From contig OZ022261.1 of the NCBI GenBank assembly GCA_963978905.1, forward strand, positions 28,393,686-28,457,685: a stretch of DNA of 64,000 nt, given 5' to 3'. This DNA is from Trichostrongylus colubriformis (lineage: Eukaryota; Nematoda; Chromadorea; Rhabditida; Trichostrongylidae). Below the pieces are notes generated by a model. It did no database searches and was not told the DNA's origin. It worked only from the letters and a program-made list of their open reading frames with translations. This document shows positions 15,101-30,100 of this stretch, piece after piece. Position numbers and translations under genes: made by a program. The first letter of the stretch is position 1, and each line of letters starts with the position of its first letter.

Positions 15101-18100
15101 GAGGGTTTTGTCATGGAATTGGGTTTATAGCAGCTGCCCACTTTTTTGAAAATTAATTCGATTTATAGACGTCATATTCCTTTTCACACAGGTTTATTTT
15201 ATATGATTTCCATCCCTTGAATACATTCTATTAGAATTCCATCCTAATTAATCGGCTAATTGTTCGAATAATCAAGTAGTAAGTAAGTAAGTAAGTCAAG
15301 TTGTTAAGTGGTAAGGCAGGCAGGTGATGAGTGAGCTACTTACAAATCTCCGTGGACCACTGGAAGCCCTTACTGAAAAGGGCTGTTCTTGAAGATAGCA
15401 CCTTATGGAAGTAACAATTGTCAAAAAGTACAACCAGGACCTTTGGAGAAACGAAAGATTAAAGAATTCAAGAAATGGATTTGAGAGGGTAGACAGTGAA
15501 TTCATTCTTTTAGCAAGATTACTTTTATATCTCTTCATAACCCCTTACATTCTCGCGATAATATACGTAAAAGTGAACTTAGGAAGTTCAAAAGAATATT
15601 ATTTTATAGGTAGAAAACAAGCCATTCGCTTTCGTGAGCACCTTTCGAACTTTAAACTTGCTCGGGAACTTTTTATGGTAATAAATGTAAAGGCGGTTAG
15701 AATTTATGCTCCTGTTTGCTATGAGGGAATTTACGGTGAGGACCTTTAGGCTACTTGAAATCACGTGCTCCAGGCTCTTCTGTAGTATTCCAGCTGGAGA
15801 TTGCCTGCAGAAACTCTCCTTGCTTTATCATTCCATCCAAGACTCGCGTAAAATCTAATGCAAATCAGTTTTTGCCAGTTGATGGACGTACTGCGATCAC
15901 TACGGGCTTGCCATTATATGTTTTCTGTTTACAGGAAACTAGTAAAAAAACTGGAGATTTGAGCTTAATTGTCCATGAATCACAGCGGACTTTTTTTTTT
16001 ACAAAAACCATGACCCAAGACTCTTTTACAGGGACTTCGTGACTCAGAAAATAGCGAGAAGCTCGACCGTGCTCTGAAGCGGATCGTGTCGTTGCAATCG
16101 CAACTACGACACGTGAAACCCGCCGATCCCCCTTGGAGTCAGGTGAATTTAAGCCTAGATACTTAATAAATTACTGCAGATTTTCCGGAAATCGCTTCCT
16201 TACTCCTTAAATTTGCGGAAATAGTATATGAAACTCCTACCCCTTCGCTCATTTTAATTTATTATAGTCCCGCACTCCAATGGATGGTGACTCAGACGAA
16301 GATGAAACGGAGAGTTTGCCTTCACGATATGTTGAGGTAAAAATTTGGTTGAATATCTGAATGTCATGTGTTTCAAAGGAACGCTGGGCATGCCAGGCTT
16401 CTGATGAAGGCTATTGAGCTGTGATTCAGTTTGTCGCTTGTCGAAACACAGCGAATTCCCTCGTTATCCACGCGGACGCCACCAATTTTCCGGTGGAAAA
16501 TTAATTCTTGGATGTGTTGAACTACGATGCTCCTCGGAATAGCTGAGCAGTTCTCACATGCACAGGAACATGCGAGGAACAGTTTTGGTAATGAGTGAGG
16601 ATAGTGCTATGTTTGGGAAGCTCAATTGAAAGGCACTATTAAAAATAATGAGGAAAATCATAGCTTAGAAGACATGTTTTTCTGTGAAAAAGTGGCAAAT
16701 TTCAATGAAATGATTTGCTGCGGAACCCGCCTTGAAATGCGCTTCTCAGGGTCTTTATCGCGGCTATGTGTGAGTGCGTTCCGGCCTGATAAGTGCCAGT
16801 AGCGGAGTAGCCGTTTGGAGCGCAAAGAGCTTGGTAGCACTGATATAGCGGCTCAGCTAGCCTCGCCGTCTGCATCACTCTGATCAGTGATGCAGAGAGC
16901 GGGAAACGACGTTCTAATAAGGACCAATGGCTAGGAAAGCATCCTATTTCTCAATTTTTTCACCTTTCATCTGCTCTTTCTTCGCGGGTGTGGTGCTGAG
17001 CATCTCCGCTTTCATTCTCCAAAATTGACCAGAATTGCCCATAATTGTGCCTTCAACAGTGTACATAGGAACACACAAGTATATAATTTCAGATCGACAG
17101 CCATGGACCATTTTCAAACTTGGCCGAATTGAAAACACATCCTGCTCACCTCGCTGTATTTATCAACTACTTACTATCAAATGCTAATCCAAATAGCTTG
17201 GTAAGCTGACTTCTGCTATAGATTTTTTTTTTCGGATTTCCTGTGCGGTGAAAGATATTGGGACTGGCTACTTTATTGTGAAATTGAGGCTAGCTGCAGC
17301 TGATAGGCGAATTGCCGCCATCATTTTAGTACTTCTTTTATTGAAGCTGAGAGGTAGGCAGGGACTCGCCGAATGTGCAACAGGACACTCGAATTAGCAC
17401 AGGCTATGCGACGATACGGTTAGCGCCCCTCGGGGCGGGCGTGGCCTAATCACAACGGGACCAGCAAAATACTTATCGCACTCGGTACTGTATGTAGCTT
17501 TGCACCTCTTAGCATCAGCATGTGTGGAGTTCTCAGCTGAATGGCTATGCTGGTCAATGAATTGTTCCCGCCAAACCCTAATAATTGTTAGATGGAGCGA
17601 CAGATATTGATTTACCGTCTCCCTCAAATTTTCAAACTTTAAGCATATCATACAAATTAGCCGATCTTAGCGAATAATAGTTGATGTGCTACGACTTCTT
17701 TTTTGGAACGCTTCTTTTATTTTTTCGCAGTTGCTGTATATGTATACCCGTTTACACAACTACATTAATGAAGCTCGTTCATCTGTCACTAATCTGCTTG
17801 TTATTTTTATCATTTTCCGACGTTGTGGTCTGTAATTGCATTTCCCGCACATCTCTTCGGACCGCACACTTCACTTTTCCGTCTTGCTTGCTGTACGTAT
17901 TTCATTCATTCATGATGAGTCGAAACAAGTGAAATAGCAACTAGCAACAATTAAGTGAAACTGAATGAGAGGAAGGGTAAGAAAAAAGTGTTCATGGCTG
18001 AAAAAGCCCATTGAATACACAATGGGGGTCTCAGCAAGGTATAGTATATGCAATGTGTGCAAGCTAACGAAGCGTTACGGTAGGTCTTATGGTAGACAAA

Positions 18101-21100
18101 AATTGTCCTTTCCCGGTGTCTTTAAATGATGTAGTAGCTTTTCAGAAAGATAAACGTGGCATTTTGCGCTGAAGAGCTCTGCTCAGGCAATCTCGCCTGG
18201 ATGAATTTTGGTTCCGTGAATGGTAACGGCGGAGTAGCCTTGGAGAGCGGAAGAAATTTGGCATCTGACTTAGCTGGCCTCATCGTTTGCATCACCCTTT
18301 TCAGTAATGGAGGACACGCTGAAGCGCATTCTAGATAAGGGCCTGTGAAAAGAGCGAAGCTCCATTTCCCTTGTTTTTGACCCTTTCTCCGTTATTGAAG
18401 ACTCTGGGAGGAGGGCAATTTCGGTTTACGGTATGGGAGGACGGTGGCTTGTAGTTGCCGCAATGCACACACGACACCTCACCAAGTCGTCGAAAATGGA
18501 TTCATTAGTTTTTAACTGTAATCACACTTTTTCCTTACGCTATCGCTTATTCTTCATTTCATTGTTTTACTTGTTTGTTGCTGTGTGTTGTTTCACTCAT
18601 TACACATAATCACGAGTAAATGAAATACACTCTACGAAACAACAAATGGCACCACTACAGCGGGCAACTCGGAAAGTCAGTGTGTGCAATCCGAAGTGAG
18701 GCGAATGGAATGCGAATACACACCACAGCGTCGCGCTTTTGAATCCGGGTTTTTCCACATGTCATCGCTTCTAACGCTGAATGTTCGTCGCAAAATAACA
18801 TTTGTTCCCATCTTCCTCTTTCTTCGGATCCCTTCCGGTTCCCTTAAGTGTTTCCATAATTAGCACCGCTACGTGCTTAATCTACTATCAGTCAAAATTG
18901 CCCCTAATGGCCCGATTGGCGTTTTTAGTGGAATTTTACTCTGATTTTGTGTGTCGTCGATCTAGTTTCTTTCACATCCTTCGTTATCACTACTCACCGT
19001 ATTGTTCAGGCATGTCATCTACTTGAGAATAAGCTCAAATCATTCGTAAAAAAAGCCAGAATGTGAACGTATCCAGTCACATTGACCTGTCGCTAGGGCT
19101 GGAACTGTCCGTATTCACACCTTACGGCCTAATTACTCTGAGGGGGCTAGTAATTCCCTCATGACAATGCTGAATATTATATGTAGGGTGGTAGCTATGA
19201 CATAAGTCGCTATAACCCGAAAATTACCCTCAATTTTTTCTGATGGGTTCTTCGCGTGACAAATCGATCTCTACAACTCTTTCACTGTGGCATCATCTAA
19301 AGGGATTGGTGCCTTTTACGAATCGCTTCCGACGATTGTCAATAAACAAATTAACGCCGACCGAAAAAAGGACCCCCACCTGCCAGAGTTCTATGTTTTC
19401 AAATTTTGTTGGCCTCGTTCTCTGTTACAGCTGGTGAAGAACGGGTGCAGAGGGATCTGGATGAGTAAGAGTAGCTGTAAGGGTCAAATTCTGAGTGACT
19501 CACTTTTCCATATTATCAATTTTTAAAACTTGAAAATAGCTGCTTCGCTTGATTCCATCACGTCTAGTATCTCTTTGAAAAGGCCTCGAGCCTAACTGTG
19601 ATTTCGACCAAATAGTCGATGTTGCTATTCCATAAATTATGCGCGGGGATTGGATTGCGTGTCTGGCAGCGTAAAAACACCATTTTCAAGCTCGACGAAC
19701 ATTAGTCAAGAATAAACAAGGGATTCAACGAAGGGAAGATTGTTATATTCGTGTGAATAATTTGTTGCGAAGAAAAAATGAGGGGGCTGGGCGAACGGAT
19801 CGTTCCCTCTGGAGAGTAGACGATAGGTTTATGCTCCTTGTCCAACCTCGTAAAATAAAATATTTTCTTTTCACATTTTCAGTTCTTCTATGTGATTACG
19901 GATGCCTTCCAAACTGCTCAAGGTGCGCCGAAAGATTTTCGACGATGGGCGTTCGAAATTTTTACGACGTTCGTCATACCGAATTCACCGCTTGTAATTC
20001 CGAATTCTGATCAAAGTATTATTCAGCCAATCGATAAGGTAAGTTATGTCCTACGTTTTTTTTTCACAAAGCGTATAACCATTCCAATAATTTTGGGATG
20101 CAAACTGTCCCAATCGGGAACTTTACACTTTTTAATTTCTTCGGGCCTGCTTCCATACACTGAATTCTGGTTGGAAGGCTCCGTAAACGATATGCATATG
20201 TACGTAGCGCACTTATTTAATTCATTGTTCCATAAAAATTTATGATTCGCCACACTTTCTGAACTTCTTGTTATGTAACCAGTAACCCATGAGCCAATGC
20301 GATGCAGTGCATGCCATTCGAAGTCACCTTTATTTCTCGATGAAATAGTTCTTGATAATAAAAATAAATTAAAATAAATTAAACTTAATAATAAATAAAA
20401 ATAAATAAGTTCCTTTTTAATAATAAAATAATTTTATCGTAGAGTGCATTCATAAAATCTGTCTACAAAAAACTTGTTCGGTTTGATAGGAATGATTTGT
20501 ATGAAACCTCTTCATACTACTTCATGTCACTTGATACACCCACAATTATTACTTGATTGCTAATCCATATTTATCAATACTTTTTCACTCCTAAAAACAA
20601 TCCAAATTCTGAAGAAAGCTTTTGAATGGCGCCATGTTTTCGCCATGTAGTTTTTGCTATCCATGATATATAAGAGCTCGAATGCCGGTGGATTGTGCCA
20701 CTGTTCAAAGATTGTTGTTCCGTAGGTATCCTCAATATTCTTTTTATAAGCTACCGTAATACTCAAATTGTGTAGTTGGGAGGTGATAAACGAAGCGCGA
20801 TGGAAAACTGCTTCTGCAGTTGTTACCGTATTTCCAGTATCAATCTTCTGAGATTAGCAATAGCACGATTATTAAATTTTAAATTAACTACTAATTTTCA
20901 ACTGTTATACATATAAGTGACAGTTTTCATGAAAAGTCCTAATTCTTTCAGATTCTTGCCACAACCTCTGAACAGATCTGTGAATCGGATGTGGAAATTT
21001 TGAAACGGGTATTCGTTCCTGGTCGACAACGTGCCGTCGCGGACATCAATGAGCATATGGCGAATTTTCGTCAAAAACGACAATTAGGTAAACTAATAGT

Positions 21101-24100
21101 AACTTGTTCGAGCAATAAATCTAAATGAGGGCATTGCATATTTGATTTGAGGAGCAGGCTTTTTTGGATTCGAATTTAATGCTGAAAAGCTGGGCATCTC
21201 GATGACGTTCCTAATTCCGTTTTCGTTCGTTCGCTATTGAATTTCTCCTTCCAACTTAAGATTTGAACGAAATAATGCTAGCTAGTGCTTTTTCTTTCGA
21301 ATCTCTTTTCCAATTACGCGCCGTATTTCTGGAATATTGATACTTTGCTCATTTCGGTTTCCGATTTTCGGATCCACTGTAAGGTTTTCGAGATTTACGC
21401 TTCATTCAACTCATGCGCTTTGCACATCTCCTACCTCTTTGACTAATTTTAATTTTTTCACCGCGACTTTCAATCCTTGTTATTCTTGCAGGTTTATTAG
21501 TCATAGACTGAGGCCAGAGCATGCCAGTATGCTCCTTTAACTTGTATAGAAACAGTAGGAAAGAAATGGATTCCGCTAAGGAATTCAATTTGTTGACAAT
21601 CAGCCGCCTCATCCTCGTTACATTGAGGTGTGAATAGTTCACGAGACCATCTATTTTCTTCCGACTTCCGGTTACTTCATTTGCTGTAATTTAGTTACTT
21701 GCTGTTACGTTTTGACTTGACCATCGAATGTGCCTAATTGTGTTGTCTTCTAATGGGTCCCAATTTACATGCTTCTATGGTGGGCGACAGGACACTCGAA
21801 CTGGGTCACCGCGCGGTGCGCGATAAGTGCCTTGCTCTCTCTGTGAAATGGCTGCACGTTGAAGAACGCGGCAGCCGCTTTCACGTGTGGGCTGGCCCAA
21901 TCAATTCGTGTGCCCTGTCGCACACCTTTCAGAACTGTTTGAATACGTTTTGCCGGCTTCCTATTCCTCCAGCTTTGCTCGGAAGTACCTAGGTTCCTCG
22001 ATCCTGTTTCATTGAAATCGCAATGCTGATTCTTGAGTTACAGAGCTCTAAATATATAAAGCGCAGCATTTTTTTTCAGAGCATGTGAACGCTTTCCAGC
22101 CTTTTCGTTTTCGAATTTAATTTGTGGCTGATTGTGAATGAAATCTTGGAGCGCTGTCTTGCCAAGTGAAATGAATCCGTTTTGCGCTCCGACTGCCAAT
22201 CGTCGCTGCTTGTGAGGGAGACACTGACGGAAGAGAAAGATGATGAGCGGTTGTGCATCGATCTGGGTGGCCAGATTTCGTCCAAAAATGCGCTGCAAGC
22301 TGTTCCAACTCAGAAAGACCATGAAACATCAATCCATACTAACCATGTGAAAAGCTTGCGGAGACTAATATTTCACTTCTACTATTAAGCGCAAGGAATT
22401 CGTTGGGATGCGCCACGCATTTTACTAGGATTCTGAGTTGGAGTGGCATATACATACTTCGCCCCCCGGAAGCTACCTGATGCGCAGAGCTCTTATCCTC
22501 CCCTACGAAGCTGGCATCCTGGAACCAATTAGCCGATCTGAAAGTATGGAAGGCCTGGGGCGGCATTGATGCAGGATTCCATCTCGAACCACCAAGTGTG
22601 AGTGGCGCCATTTGTCACTACACCACTTACGCTTCAGCAGCGATGAGTGTTTGCATTTTTTCCTCCACCATAGGCTTGCTGCAGCTTATTTTTGAACCCC
22701 TAATTGTCAAAGTCTAGGCTTGGACCTTAGCCGCTGCAAAATGCTCATTTTTCGTGCAAGTTCCTCATCACACTTCATCGATGTACTTGGCAACTCATAG
22801 AAAGCTCAATGTTATTACACACCGCATTAGGTTTCTCTATGAAATAATAGAATTGGATTACTGTTGTGCGACAGGGCACTCCATTCGGGTCAGTTACCGC
22901 GAGACCTCTCCCCTGTGCAGCCGCAGCGTCCAGTTTTCAGAGGCGGCAGAAGGACATTGCGCGTTGACGCGATTATATGGCGCGGTGACCCTATTCGGAT
23001 GTCTTGTCGCACATATTTGGATTACATGTTTGCCCTACACGATGGCTTGCGTCATTTCGATGTTGTGAATGTGATGATCTGGATCGCTCGCACTTGTGTG
23101 GATGGGCGTGTACACACCTCTAATCGTTTCTCCTATTCTCAATTTCCATTTTGCAACACTCCTGCAATTTAATTGAAGTTGAAGTACCTTCCTCAAAAAT
23201 TATACTTCAACTGCATTCCTGTATTCCAGGTTTGGGCTCAATTTTCGATGCTAATCAGCTCACCTCCTTAGTCCGTGGCGATACTGCAATGGAAAATCGG
23301 GTTCGTTTATATACTTTGTTTACGAACCAAATTATTGTATTTTTCTCTTCATTATTGATCATGTCGGAAAATGTTTCCTCATATTCGTTTATGCAATGTT
23401 TTCAGGTTGGAGAGCAGATGATGTTTCGGGCACTGGAGAATATCATCGGCTCATCGAGTGATTTCGATTCGTGTGACATGAAAACGCAAGCCATTGTTGC
23501 GAGTTTGGCGACAGTCATAAGGGTACGGTTTGAGCAATTTGTTCACAGTAAGTAATGTGTGTCAAATATCACTGTGATATAGTCAAGGATAGCGACCTGC
23601 GGTAGTGGCCCAACAGCAATTGCAGGCTCCCCATAATTTCTCATATTTTAATTTGAACAGAAATAACTCTCAAAGAAATACTCAAACCAAAGCAGAAGTC
23701 TGCGGAGCTCTGAGGACAGGATTTGCACGCAATCCAGGGTGTGTAGCATCAGGTCAGAACGCGTCACCGCACTAAATCTGCGACGTGCCGCACGCGACTA
23801 GATAGCAGTAGGTACCAGGGTACGCGTGGTGTGCAGGATAGGCCGTCTAAGTACGAGCACCCTCTTCCCTTTGAGAGCATTACGATACGACCTCTTAAAA
23901 GGGTGCCTAGACGAAATTGGCAGTGACTCCCTCGGCTTGGCTGTCGAGCAGAAGAGGGTTCGCCTCGGCCTGCCGCTCTCGAATTGTCAAAAAATGCCAA
24001 GAAGTGATTTTAGCACACTATTTCGACAGGCCATTACCAATCCTCCTTCAATAGACGAGGTTCCCCTTGTCAATACCCTGATGGAACCCTTTTCTTATTA

Positions 24101-27100
24101 TATTATTATTTTTTGTCCCCGCAAACGTGCCGCGTACGATAGTAATGTGCGACACTGCTCCCTTATCTAAATAAGGCAGCGTTTATACTTTTCGGGGCCG
24201 GCGCCAGGGCGTGGCTGAGCGTGTCTCTGTCTCGGCTTGTGCAACCCTGTCTCGTTGCCTGCGTCGTCTCCGCATCCTCCGTGCCACTCTGCCTCGCTGC
24301 CTTTGATTGCAGTCACGTTCTGCTTGCGCAAAGTATGAACGAGGCCTAACGCTGTACTCTTCAAAATTCAAATCGATCCTGTTATAATCACCTTTTTTAT
24401 CTTTTTCCAAGGGCATCCACCACAAAGTACTGCAGTATTCGCTTTCAGGTCGTGCTTGGTCCTAAACCATCGACAACATCATGGGAGAAGATCCTGGAAC
24501 GCTATCCTCAGTTTATAATGAAGGATAAAGGTGGAAAAAGTAGAAAGCCGCCGAGTAGCCTCAAAGCGAAGGCGCAGGTAAGAAGCCTCGATCTGATTCG
24601 CCGACACTATGCGAATCCACTAAAGGAGCAGGCCCAGGTGAGTTGGGAGAGGCTGGAGCCTGCTATATAAAAAATTTGATGAGGGACCTCTTTTTCTTGT
24701 TCTGCACTGTATGTTAAGTGAAGAGGATATCTTTCGTTATAGCTCTTAAGAAGCATTTTGAAATAGCTTTCAGTATAGATACTGCGATCTCTTCAAAGAA
24801 AGGCCGTTTGGGTCATTTCGGTCGTTCCTCAGGCGAGTCACTGTCACAGTGATCAATTAGACACGATAATAAGTTCTGCATCTATCACAGTAGTGGGTTA
24901 CCATAATTGCTCCTAGGCTTTTGTAGTCACTGTTAAGCGATTGTCAGGCGTCATAGAAATTTTTTTTAATGGCATGCCCGTTTAAACGCCAGATGGAGTA
25001 CTACTTGTACTACTGGCAGTGTTTTATTCTGGTCGTAGACATTTAGTAGATTGAATCGGTTTTCCCTGCTCATGTTTCGAAAGTGTAGTCAGCCAGCGTT
25101 CCATTACGGTATACTAGTTTGTGGCAGATGCAGAAGTCATAATCCTGCGTGTTTCGAATTCGCTTCATAGCTAATGATGCTCCAGATTTTTTTTCGCACA
25201 ATTCGATAAAAGTCAATTATCGAAGTTTCTAGGTGAAAGGACATATGTTTGTGGTGAATCCGGTAAATACGGTACATTACTGCTATCAGTGCCGTGATGC
25301 AATCTGGGGAATGCAACCATGGTGTTACTTTTGTTCCAGTGAGTTTAATCAGTAACTGAACACATTCAAACGAGCAGCTCATCAGTTGAATAATCTGTTT
25401 GATTACATTATGTTTAGATTGTGACGTCAAGGTGCATACGCAGTGCACATCATCACTGACAGATGCCTGTTATCCAGCAACCCAAGGAAAACACAAAACG
25501 AAGGTAATTTAATTATTTAGGAACTGTGGATTTAGATAATCCAAACCGATCATCGGGATGTCTACGCAAGAGCTTAGCTTTCTAATTCAGTACACTCACA
25601 TGAGTGCGTGTTATTGGGCTCTTCGATGCATGTGTTGAAATAGCTCACATTAAAGTAACGTATTGATTGGATAACATACATACCGCACGCGCGCCATATG
25701 TGACAGTTACACAATAATCAACTTTGGCATGCAATTAATGTGATTACAATACTTTCCTATGAATACCTTGGTACCATGCCAGCTACAGACGATCTATCGC
25801 TCACAGATGGGATGGAAGTGTATGGGCCAAGACATTCGAATTGGGTTGGTCGGGACCGTCGAGCACGCCCTCCTCGCGCTGCTAACGCATTTGTCGTCAT
25901 TCACATGACGCAGTGATTCATTTCGAGTGTCTTGGCCTAAACAAGGGGTGGAATATCGCAATTATCGCAATGTATGCTCGGATCAGAACACTACTTGAAG
26001 TAGAAAGGGGGACAAATATAGATGATGTTAGTGCAAAAAGCACAGCATTTATCGTGCCGGCGTCTCCTTACTCATTCCACAGTAACGAGGATAGATGAGA
26101 AACCGGTACTTACATCATACAGAGGAAAACTAAAGTTTCTAGAGTTTTTTGATGGAGTAGATTGCTTGCAATGCGAGCGTTACTTAGGAATTTGAGATAA
26201 GCGCTCACGGTAGTACGGGCACAGGTCACGGTAGCCGCTCACAGTACCCATTCACACGCGACACTAGGCAACCCATGTGCCAGCGCTTCGCTACAAGAGC
26301 ACCAAGAGTGCGACGGCACTCCCGGCTCTCAGGTAGCCTCATGGCTTTACCACCTTGTGAAAACCAGTTGGCATTCGGCGGATAGGCTTTACCACCTCAT
26401 CCAAAGAGGGGGCAGTAGCAACCGAACGCGGATGGGCCGGGTAGCGCCATGGTCCCAGCGGCCACCGTTGCAATCCACGAAAGTGCGGTACACGTTCGTA
26501 GTACTAATTACGAAATCACCTGGGATGAATCAGTACAATCCGCGTCAAACATGAGCTTGCAAAAGCACACTGACTGATTGATGCTGGATTTCGGGGAGTG
26601 CGACAGGATAAACTAAGTGGGTCAGGTCACACGAAGAGGCGACGGCCGCGCCCTTCAGCGTGCGGCCAAATCACGGGAATATCAGCAAGAGAGTTGTCGC
26701 ACGCGATACCACAAGTCGCGTGGTGCGGCGACCCAGTCAGTTCTGTCGCAGGACCAGTCTTTTGCCTTTGTAACCTTGTAAGCTTGTGACTTCAAAAGTT
26801 TGATAGGAACCTGAAGGCCATTCTTTTCAGACGCGGCGCGCCGGTTTAATGGGCAAATCAGATGCAGAGGACGAAGAAACTCCACGAGTCGAGCACAACG
26901 TGAAGTCTACTAGTTCGGATTCCGGCATTGGGCAAGAAATTCACGACAAACCTGTTGGTAGATCGCATAGCATGCGAAATCGTGTGGTGAGCATGTATAC
27001 ACGCTAACATTGACAGACATTAGGTTGATGCAACAGTTCTGTGACACTTTGCTATTTGAGAAATTGTCAACCCTCCAATGTGCGCTTGTTCTTGCGCTTC

Positions 27101-30100
27101 ACTTCCGCAAGCAAACGCATCATGTGGTGCTTATGACCGCGTCGTCTCGCAGGTCCGCTTAGCTCCGATGATACTCAGTGAAGGAAGCGCGGGAAAACAC
27201 GTGCGGAGTCAAGACCATCAGTTAGGACTCCATTTCTTCGATTTCGTTGTTTCACTGTGGCAATATTTAGCTCCTTGACTTTATCTCTGACGACCGGAAT
27301 CATGTCACCCCCTGCGTTTAAAGGCACACTTAGTGACAATCAGATTAGTCGACTTCCCTCCTAGAGGCAGCAGACATCCGGATATCAGATGCTCCTTTTT
27401 GCGCCGTTGCATCGCTCGAAGCCACTGCCATCCAATTCAGCTCTGCTTTGCTTAGGCCGATATGGGGGCTAGAAGGAAAGAAGGAGTCGTCTACGGAAAA
27501 AATGAGTTTTTCTGTTACCCATACATTTATGTTGTGTTTGCCTAGTGTGGGCCGTACGCAAAGTATCAGGCGAAAAAATGTAAATCCGGCCAGGATAGAG
27601 CACCACAAAGTCTTGGCCGGAGGGCAGGGCTTTCGGGCAAGTGCCCACCCCGTCGTCCGCCGCGGTCGGAGACGCATTGTAGGATTGAGAAGTTACGTAA
27701 ACAGTCTCCGTTTCCAACTGCGGCGAACGACAGGACGGGGCTTTTACTCAAAGGTCCCGCCCACCCGTCCGAGATCTTGGGGGGCTGTATCTTAGCCGAA
27801 TTCTCACTTTTTCGCGTAAAACTTTGCATGCGGCACACATTGGACAAATACAACATTAAATATGGGTAACAAAAAAAATCATTTTTCCGTGGACGATTCT
27901 TTTAAGTGGTCGGAATGGATCCGAGCAGGTGTTTCGTCGCAACGCACGAAACGTACAGCCTTTATCGTCACCCAAGGTTCTCCTGTCCAAGGAGGTGAAT
28001 CAACTCATCGGATTATCGCGAGATGGCCTTCAGGCGACCATCAAAAGTGCAGAAAATGGTGGATTTGGTTCCAGCTAATATTTTTTGTATAGGTCTTATA
28101 AGAGACCGACTTCCTGAAAGTAACTCAGAATTTATGCATCAGCCTAATACTGGCAAATTGTTAAGCCTATAATTTTGTTGGTTCAATAAGTACTCCATAT
28201 ATCTTAAGTTCGACTCTGTCATGTAACCGAAATGATCACTATTTAGGATTGAAAAGTTTAGGGGATGAACCGATTCGCACGGGTCAATCTTATTGTGGAT
28301 GACTTCCACACATGTGACTTCCATTGAAAAACATAAACATAAATATAAACAACCATTGTCTCGTTCCTATCCTCACCGGAAACTGGCTGCCAGTTAAATG
28401 ATCTAGCAGGGATGAATTGCTCACTAGGTTTCGATGCTTTTAGACTCTCCAAATGCAACAGCCAGCTTAGCTATTCTTCATCTCCCATTACCATACCGCG
28501 CCACCTTGGTAAGGACAGGACTCCGCAACGCGGCGTGCAAGGTAGGGGCGCCGTATGTATTTTGGTCCTGAAGCGATTGCAGTCTTTGAAATTAAGGCGT
28601 TCTACAGGTAATCGCTTTGGAGCCCATCTGCTCACATCGCCCATAGCTCGCACGTTGCACGCCGCGTCGCAATATTTTGTTGTATTCTGGTAAAACTACG
28701 CACCTATGGATACCGAATGCTGCATAGTTCCATAAGTTACTTCAAGCACACGGTGTATGGTATTTGCCAGCATTCGCTTTGTACTGAAAAAATGTGAATG
28801 CAGTGTAGGTATCTTCGTAGATCATTAACGCTACCTCGCGCGCGCCTTTTATATGGAGACTCCCCGCATACCATTTTTTTTTTATTTTTGCCATTCACGA
28901 TTTCCTGTTCACGAGGTTCCTGGATTGAGTGCTCATGAGAGCGCTATACACTTGAGAGGCACAACATTGGGCCCAGGGGCAGAAGCTTCTGTGTAGGTGA
29001 ATTACTTCCAAAATACTGCAAAATCCCGTTGTCGCACAGGGAAATTTAAACCCATCCAGTTGACTCTACCAAGATCAAACTGATTATTTTTCGATTCCGA
29101 CCCATGAAATGGCTCCGAGAGTTTATTTACGATTTCCAAATTATTTTTCGACCTTCTCATCACTTTGTTCTGTGTGGTGACCCTATCGTTTTTGTTATCT
29201 TCTGTTCCAACTTCTGTTTTGCTACTTGCTCATTTGCCCCAGACTACTTCACCTGAATCTCAAATTCTTTTTTTGTTTGTGAGGAAAAAATGGGTAACTT
29301 TCAGTCGACGATACCTCAAATACCCGATGAACGGCTGGCAACCAAACGTGATCGATCAACTCCATCTTGGGGTAGTGACCTTCCACCAGCCGACGAAGAA
29401 GAAGAAGGTTCACGACGATTGCGAGCAGTCGAGTCGCGATCGGAAGCTAGGTTGGTATAGTAGTGGTGCGGGGGAGATTCAGTAAGTAAAAATTACTACT
29501 AAAACAAAACTGCTTCAATGTTCTATTTGGAATTAATTTTCATCGGTCATTCTACCAATATGTTACGATCACTTCGAATACAATTTGAAAAAAATCGCGC
29601 GTATGTGTCCATTTTCCTGCGGTATCTAATAAGTGACTCAGTCTCTACTTACTGACGGAGAGTTTGGAATAACTCATGAGGCCGCCTTCATACTCGGCGT
29701 GCCTGGCGGTGGCAGGGCGCAGCTGCGTTCATAGGAAGCGAGGCAGAGTGAGACGGCCATAGACATGGAGACGACGCAGCATCGCCCTGTCGCCGCATCG
29801 CGAAGTATTAGGTTGATTCATAATAAATCGGACAAATTGGCAGATTTTAATCATTGTCGTACAACTTTTCAACGACAACTGGGATTCACTTGAAATATGC
29901 TCCATCTTTATCGATGACCTTCTGCCACGGGTTAGGCAGATCATGGATGCCCTTGCTATAGAAGGCCGGAGGCTGGAGCTCGAAGAAGTTGCCGAGTGCC
30001 GTCTTGACGTCGTCGCGAGTTTTGAAGTCTTGACCGTGCAGGTGGCGTTGGCTGTGGAGAAAAGGTAGAAATCTGAAGGGGCAGGTCTGGAGAGTACGGT

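Larger units (their letters stand above)
12352..16031 (+). other. rhgf-1 intron 4 (3.7 kb)
   Basis: Holds the 64-bp direct repeat and a GTAA microsatellite. The open frame at 15405-15749 has no family signature and no flanking splice signals. Nothing else supported. Confidence 0.65.

Noticed and set aside
15405..15749. Open frame of 114 codons on the + strand
   Set aside because: AT-rich, no recognisable domain and no splice or promoter context. Consistent with chance.
20345..20415. Poly(A) signals from AATAAA strings
   Set aside because: Part of an AT-rich simple repeat inside an rhgf-1 intron.
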